Assembly: GCA_020201525.1 (NCBI GenBank)
Contig: JAIVGO010000006.1
Location: 1-35,067, forward strand
Source: Actinomycetota bacterium
GTDB lineage: Bacteria; Actinomycetota; AC-67
Direction: 5' to 3'
DNA length: 35,067 nt
Below are positions 31,256-35,067 of this stretch, piece by piece; the first letter of the stretch is position 1, and every line of letters begins with the position of its first letter. The notes under the pieces were generated by a model that was not told where the DNA came from, ran no database searches, and was given only the letters and a program-made list of their open reading frames with translations. The position numbers and the translations under genes were made by a program.

Positions 31256-34093
31256 GTGACCGATCACGCCCCTCGTCTTGTGGGCCGCGAGGCCGAAATG
31301 GCAGCTTTGCAACGCATGCTCGAGCGCGCCGAAGCCGGTGGATTGCAGGTCGGCATCGTCGAGGGTGAGGCGGGCATCGGCAAGAGCCGCCTCTTCGACG
31401 AACTGCTCCAGACCGCACGTACGAAGGCCTTTCAGGTGTATCGCGGCGCCGCCGACGAGCTCGAGAAAGAACGGCCGTTTCGCGCGCTCGCCGACGCGCT
31501 TGGATTGGATCCGCGCGCGGTGGATTCTGATCGCGCCGATGTCGGACGGTTGCTATACGGAGCGCTCGCCGCACCGGGGGGGTCGGAGTTTGCCGAAGCG
31601 CCCGACATGAGCTTTCGCATTACGGAGTCGATTGTCGCGCTGCTCGAGACTGCGGCAACGAAATCACCGGTTGTTCTTGCCCTTGAAGACGTCCACTGGT
31701 CGGAGGTCTCGACGGTTCGGGCCGTGCGCGCACTCGCACGCCGGCTCGGACACCTCCCGCTGGTGTTGCTGTTGAGCATGCGCCCACTTCCGCGCAGCCC
31801 GGAGCTCGATCGCGCGATCGAAGGATTTCTTTCGGGCGGCGCGCTGATGTTGCGAATCGATCCGCTTGATTCCGACGCCGTCGCATTGCTTGCGGCTGAT
31901 CTCACATCCGCGGTTCCCGGAGGGCACTTGCTGGAGCAAGTCACCGGGGCCGGCGGCAATCCGCTTTTCGTGATCGAGCTCGTGCGCGCGCTTCAGGACG
32001 AAGGAGCGATCACAATCGACGACGGAAAGGCGAACGTCGCCGAAGCATTGATGCCGCCCTCTCTCCGCATCACGATTCTTCGCCGGATGAGCGTGTTGCC
32101 TCAGGAGACGCTCGACATTCTTGGGCTCGCGTCGATTCTCGGCTCGTCGTTCTCACTCACGGAACTCTCGCTCGTCGCAACGAAATCAATCGTGCAGCTG
32201 TACGCGGCGCTGCAAGATGCGATCCGCGCAGGATTCATCGGCGAGAGCGGTGACCGTCTTGCTTTCCGGCACGATTTGATCCGCGAAGCCATTTATGAGG
32301 ACATGCCGCTTGCCGTTCGCAAAGCTTTCCACCGCGAGGTCGGACAGGCACTTGCCCGCGCAGGTGTGCCAGCAGGGCGCGTCGCCGAGCATATGTATCT
32401 CGGCGCGATTCCGGGAGACGCCGAGGCAATTACATGGCTACGGCGCGCGGCGCGCGAGGCTTCGAGCAGGTCACTGGTCGTTGCACGCAACTGGATGGAG
32501 CGTGCGTTGGAGCTCGCGGGACCCGATGACCCGGAGCGCGAACGGATCGTCGCCGAGCTCGTGCCGTCACTCGCGATCATGGGCCGGGCGCAGGACGTAG
32601 AGGCGCTCGCCAACGACGTCCTCGCGGCAACGAAGGATCCGGCCGTCGCGCTTGCGTTGCGGCGAGGGCTGGCGCACGGATTCGTTCAGCGCGGTGCTTT
32701 TGCATCGGCCGCGGAACAGACAGACATGGCCGCGTCGTACGATGGGATCGCGGATCGTGACCGCGCCGAGCTGCTCGCTCTCGGGTCGATGTTCAAGATG
32801 TTTTCCGGCGACCCCGATCAAGCGGCCGCCCAAGCAGAGAGCGCGATCGCCAAAGCGCGCTCCGCGAACGACGAATACGCGGAGTTCCTCGCGCTGCATA
32901 CGTTGGCGCTCGTGGCAGCGGCGCGCGGTCACATCGCCGAGGCCGTCGACCAAGCCGACCAGATCCGAACACTCGAGTCTCGAGTGGCGACGCCGTGGAG
33001 CGGTTATCTCGTGTCAAATCTCTATCGTGGTGCCGTCCTGCTCGACGCCGACCGTCTCGAAGAATCAGACGCCGCGTATCAAGCCGGCCGGAGGTTGTGC
33101 GAGGAACGAGGCGGTACGCCGTTCTTGCCTGCCTACCAGTGGAGCCTTGCTCGCGGAAAGTATTTACGAGGGCTGTTCGACGATGCGCTGGCCGAAATCG
33201 AAACGGGCATCGCTCTCGCAGACGAGATCGGGCAGCGGTGGCAGATTCTCCCCTACGGATTGCTCGCCCGCATCGCCATCCACCGCGGCGATCTGGCGCG
33301 CACGGAGTCGGCGCTTGCCGATGCGGAGCGCGCGTTGATGGAGGCGGGACCGCAGGTCGGATTCGATTGGATGATGTGGTGCCGCGCGCTGTTGCTCGAA
33401 GCTCAAGGAGACGTTCCGGCGGCGGCTGCGGTTCTCGGGAACGCGTGGAACGCGTTCGCGCCTCTTCGGTATCTCGTGGCCTACCGGTCGATCGCTCCGG
33501 ACCTGGTCCGTTTCGCACTTGCAGCAGGGGACTCCCATCTCGCCGCACGCGTCACTGCGGATGTCGAGGAAGGCGCCCGCCGCTCGAAGCTGCCGACGGC
33601 ACAGGGCGCGGCCTTGCGGTGCCGGGGACTTGTCGAAAACGACGTCGACCTGCTGGTCGACGCGGTTGCGTCGTATCGCGACGGACCTCGCCCGATCGAA
33701 CGCGCGCTCGCGTGCGAAGAGGCCGGCGTCGCGCTCGGGCGTTCAGGGCGTGGGGAGGAAGCCGCGGGCCTGCTGTCGGAGGCGCTTGTGGTGTACGAAG
33801 AGGTTCAGGCGACGCGAGACGTCGCCCGAGCGACGTCCGTGTTGCGCGAATTCGGCGTGCGGCGTCCACGCCGCAGCAAGCGGACGCGCGCAACGGTCGG
33901 CTGGGAAGCGCTCACAGCGACCGAGCGTGAAGTGGCGCGGCTCGCGGCGCAAGGGTTGACGAACCGACAGATCGGAGCGCGGTTGTTCATCTCACCGCGC
34001 ACAGTGGAAACACACTTGAGCCATGCGTTTCAGAAGCTCTCGCTGTCGACGCGCGTTGAGCTGGCCGCGGAGGTCGCACGACTGGGCGCGTAG
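31256..34093 (+). CDS. LAL-type LuxR family transcriptional regulator with ATPase domain
   Basis: A large 945-residue regulator. Residues about 7-300 are a STAND/AAA-like ATPase: LVGREAEM, Walker A GEAGIGKS (37-44) and Walker B LALEDVHW (141-148). The middle (about 340-850) is alpha-helical repeats of TPR type. The C-terminal 60 residues are a LuxR helix-turn-helix (LTATEREVARLAAQGLT and SPRTVETHLSHAF). In this family ATP and an inducer trigger DNA binding and activation of neighbouring operons. The gene is divergent from the acyl-CoA dehydrogenase operon with a 116-base gap, so that operon is the likely target (inference). A strong terminator for the convergent gene lies just beyond its stop. 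Confidence 0.93.
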   Translation: MTDHAPRLVGREAEMAALQRMLERAEAGGLQVGIVEGEAGIGKSRLFDELLQTARTKAFQVYRGAADELEKERPFRALADALGLDPRAVDSDRADVGRLLYGALAAPGGSEFAEAPDMSFRITESIVALLETAATKSPVVLALEDVHWSEVSTVRAVRALARRLGHLPLVLLLSMRPLPRSPELDRAIEGFLSGGALMLRIDPLDSDAVALLAADLTSAVPGGHLLEQVTGAGGNPLFVIELVRALQDEGAITIDDGKANVAEALMPPSLRITILRRMSVLPQETLDILGLASILGSSFSLTELSLVATKSIVQLYAALQDAIRAGFIGESGDRLAFRHDLIREAIYEDMPLAVRKAFHREVGQALARAGVPAGRVAEHMYLGAIPGDAEAITWLRRAAREASSRSLVVARNWMERALELAGPDDPERERIVAELVPSLAIMGRAQDVEALANDVLAATKDPAVALALRRGLAHGFVQRGAFASAAEQTDMAASYDGIADRDRAELLALGSMFKMFSGDPDQAAAQAESAIAKARSANDEYAEFLALHTLALVAAARGHIAEAVDQADQIRTLESRVATPWSGYLVSNLYRGAVLLDADRLEESDAAYQAGRRLCEERGGTPFLPAYQWSLARGKYLRGLFDDALAEIETGIALADEIGQRWQILPYGLLARIAIHRGDLARTESALADAERALMEAGPQVGFDWMMWCRALLLEAQGDVPAAAAVLGNAWNAFAPLRYLVAYRSIAPDLVRFALAAGDSHLAARVTADVEEGARRSKLPTAQGAALRCRGLVENDVDLLVDAVASYRDGPRPIERALACEEAGVALGRSGRGEEAAGLLSEALVVYEEVQATRDVARATSVLREFGVRRPRRSKRTRATVGWEALTATEREVARLAAQGLTNRQIGARLFISPRTVETHLSHAFQKLSLSTRVELAAEVARLGA

Positions 34094-34096
34094 CGG

Positions 34097-34125
34097 CAAA
34101 ACAAAAAGAGCGGCCGAAGCCGCTC
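34097..34125 (-). terminator. Intrinsic terminator of the metallopeptidase-like gene
   Basis: A perfect 7-bp stem GAGCGGC/GCCGCTC (34108-34114 and 34119-34125) with a CGAA loop. On the minus strand the loop reads TTCG, an extra-stable tetraloop, and the stem is followed by TTTTTGTTTTG. On the plus strand it is followed only by CCTTTG, so it may stop the regulator transcript weakly as well. Confidence 0.85.
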
Positions 34126-34142
34126 CCTTTGTCAAAGAGTCT

Positions 34143-34865
34143 CTATGCGTGCCAGGTCCACGTAATCACGGTGTAGCCGTCCGACGTCCGAGTCGACGAT
34201 ACCGATTCGTGTGATCGGCCCGGCGACGACGTGGTTGCCTGACCGATCGTCGTTGAGGAATCCAGGTGATTGTAGATCGTGACCAGCTCGTCGTAGTCGT
34301 GCTGGTTCGGATGCTGGTTGGTGGAGGGATCGTTGGTGTAATCCATGCACGTCCCCAGGTTGGGGTTATCGAAATTCTCATCCTGGTGATCGAGCCCGAA
34401 CGTGTGGGCGACTTCCTGGCAGGAGACCAGATTGCGCCACGCCGTCGAGTTATATGTCGAGGTGTTGAAGTAGGAGTCGTTGAGCTTCACGACGCCTTGC
34501 ACGATGTGCGTGGAGCCGCTCTGCAGCCAGATCTGTGCGATGCCGAGCCACCCGTTGTAGCCGTACTTGGCGTTGCAGACCTCGACGCGACCGAGGGTCG
34601 CCTTGCAGTTCTTTGGGTTCGTCACGCTTCCGGCGACGATCGTCGTGTCGAGCACGGTCGACCTCGACCAATCACTGGAGGTCGTCGCGAGGATGGGATC
34701 CCACGTAGACGTTACGTTATCGCCGAGCCGCAGCGTGAATGGATTTGCGGTACGGGCCCAGTGATAGCCTCCCCACGAGTGGTTGGCTCCTGCCGGCGCC
34801 GCCAGTGAAACCATCAGAACCATCGACAAGGCGACGGCCAAAAGTAGTGATGTGACTCTCCGCAT
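34143..34865 (-). CDS. Exported matrixin-like metallopeptidase homologue (QExxH)
   Basis: A 240-residue protein with a signal peptide (MRRVTSLLLAVALSMVLMV, cut near AGA) and GGAGG ahead of ATG 34865. The mature part has the layout of a small zinc peptidase: CQEVAHTFGLDH (149-160) followed by GTCMDY (171-176, Met174 as Met-turn). In metzincins the motif is HExxHxxGxxH; here the first His is Gln150, while Glu151, His154, Gly157 and His160 remain. I recall that CQEVGHTFGL-type sequences recur in secreted bacterial proteins, so this is probably a subgroup trait. Whether zinc binds with two histidines is open. It ends at a strong terminator (34097-34125) and probably forms a single-gene unit. Confidence 0.8.
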   Translation of the reverse strand: MRRVTSLLLAVALSMVLMVSLAAPAGANHSWGGYHWARTANPFTLRLGDNVTSTWDPILATTSSDWSRSTVLDTTIVAGSVTNPKNCKATLGRVEVCNAKYGYNGWLGIAQIWLQSGSTHIVQGVVKLNDSYFNTSTYNSTAWRNLVSCQEVAHTFGLDHQDENFDNPNLGTCMDYTNDPSTNQHPNQHDYDELVTIYNHLDSSTTIGQATTSSPGRSHESVSSTRTSDGYTVITWTWHA

Positions 34866-35067
34866 GTCTCCTCCTCGAGCCGCCCAGGCAATTTGCGACG
34901 ATCCATAGTGCGGCCTGCCACCGAGCGGAGTCAATGGGGGATTTCACACCCGGCCGGAGAGCAACCCGCCCGCCCCCCCTCGGATGCCCCGCTCACCTTC
35001 CGAGGTTGGCTCCTTTTCAGTCTGGGTAGAAACTCCCCGAGGGAACCAAGCGACTGGAGGACAGGAA
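34866..35067. other. Upstream region and start of next gene
   Basis: Noncoding as far as visible. The last bases carry GGAGG at 35056-35060, a good ribosome-binding site, so a plus-strand gene probably starts just past the window end. A C-rich run lies near 34974-34980. Confidence 0.4.

Noticed and set aside
1-35067. CRISPR arrays, insertion sequences, rRNA
   Set aside because: No regularly spaced repeats, transposase-like proteins, terminal inverted repeats or rRNA segments were seen.

Overview
The window is a high-GC bacterial chromosome segment with a dense two-strand gene layout, frequent ATGA start/stop overlaps, GTG starts and tRNA genes without an encoded CCA. The gene set (DUF4446-pheA-serS; acyl-CoA dehydrogenase / APH-like kinase / DUF6285; a large LuxR-type ATPase regulator; many Sec/Tat-exported beta-rich proteins) points to a soil-type Actinomycetota-like or Dormibacterota-like lineage. 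That placement is inference; no phylogenetic marker in the window settles it. No phage, insertion sequence, plasmid or CRISPR structure is evident.

Layout. 34-2652: housekeeping operon DUF4446, prephenate dehydratase (pheA), seryl-tRNA synthetase (serS), with overlapping ends. 2704-5962: three-gene exported oxidoreductase cluster (Tat-signal small subunit, unrecognised six-cysteine secreted protein, GMC flavoenzyme). 5997-6085: tRNA-Ser(UGA). 6279-11670 (minus): MASE1/PAS/receiver/histidine kinase behind a secreted GH5-like glycosidase whose two catalytic glutamates are separated by an inserted beta domain. 11916-13465: nucleotidyltransferase-like protein and a stand-alone 5'-3' exonuclease. 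13424-14581 (minus): LPG-synthase-TM/YbhN-type membrane protein. 14674-15038: STAS anti-anti-sigma gene broken by a one-base frameshift. 15018-18935 (minus): HEWYH metalloprotease-like protein downstream of a 1130-residue exported subtilisin-fold protein that seems to have lost all its catalytic residues. 19147-20526: tryptophanase. 20523-22754 (minus): large exported propeller-like / SPD-2-type protein. 22949-23131: tRNA-Ser(GCU) and tRNA-Arg(ACG). 23224-24064: a mosaic of three truncated genes abutting the tRNAs. 24071-27304 (minus): three exported proteins, two translationally coupled. 27619-28670: 51-residue glycine-tailed membrane protein and an SDR oxidoreductase. 28685-31139 (minus): acyl-CoA dehydrogenase, APH-like kinase, DUF6285 operon, divergent from a LAL-type regulator (31256-34093). 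34143-34865 (minus): exported metallopeptidase-like protein behind a strong terminator.

How the genes may work together. The window supplies phenylalanine synthesis and serine-tRNA charging (serS plus two tRNA-Ser genes), a probable envelope dehydrogenase complex, and an acyl-CoA catabolic cassette probably controlled by the divergent LuxR-type ATPase. About ten of roughly 26 protein genes encode exported proteins, several with no recognisable family. The most unusual items are the catalytically dead subtilase, the six-cysteine protein in the GMC cluster, and the junction of truncated genes beside tRNA-Arg.
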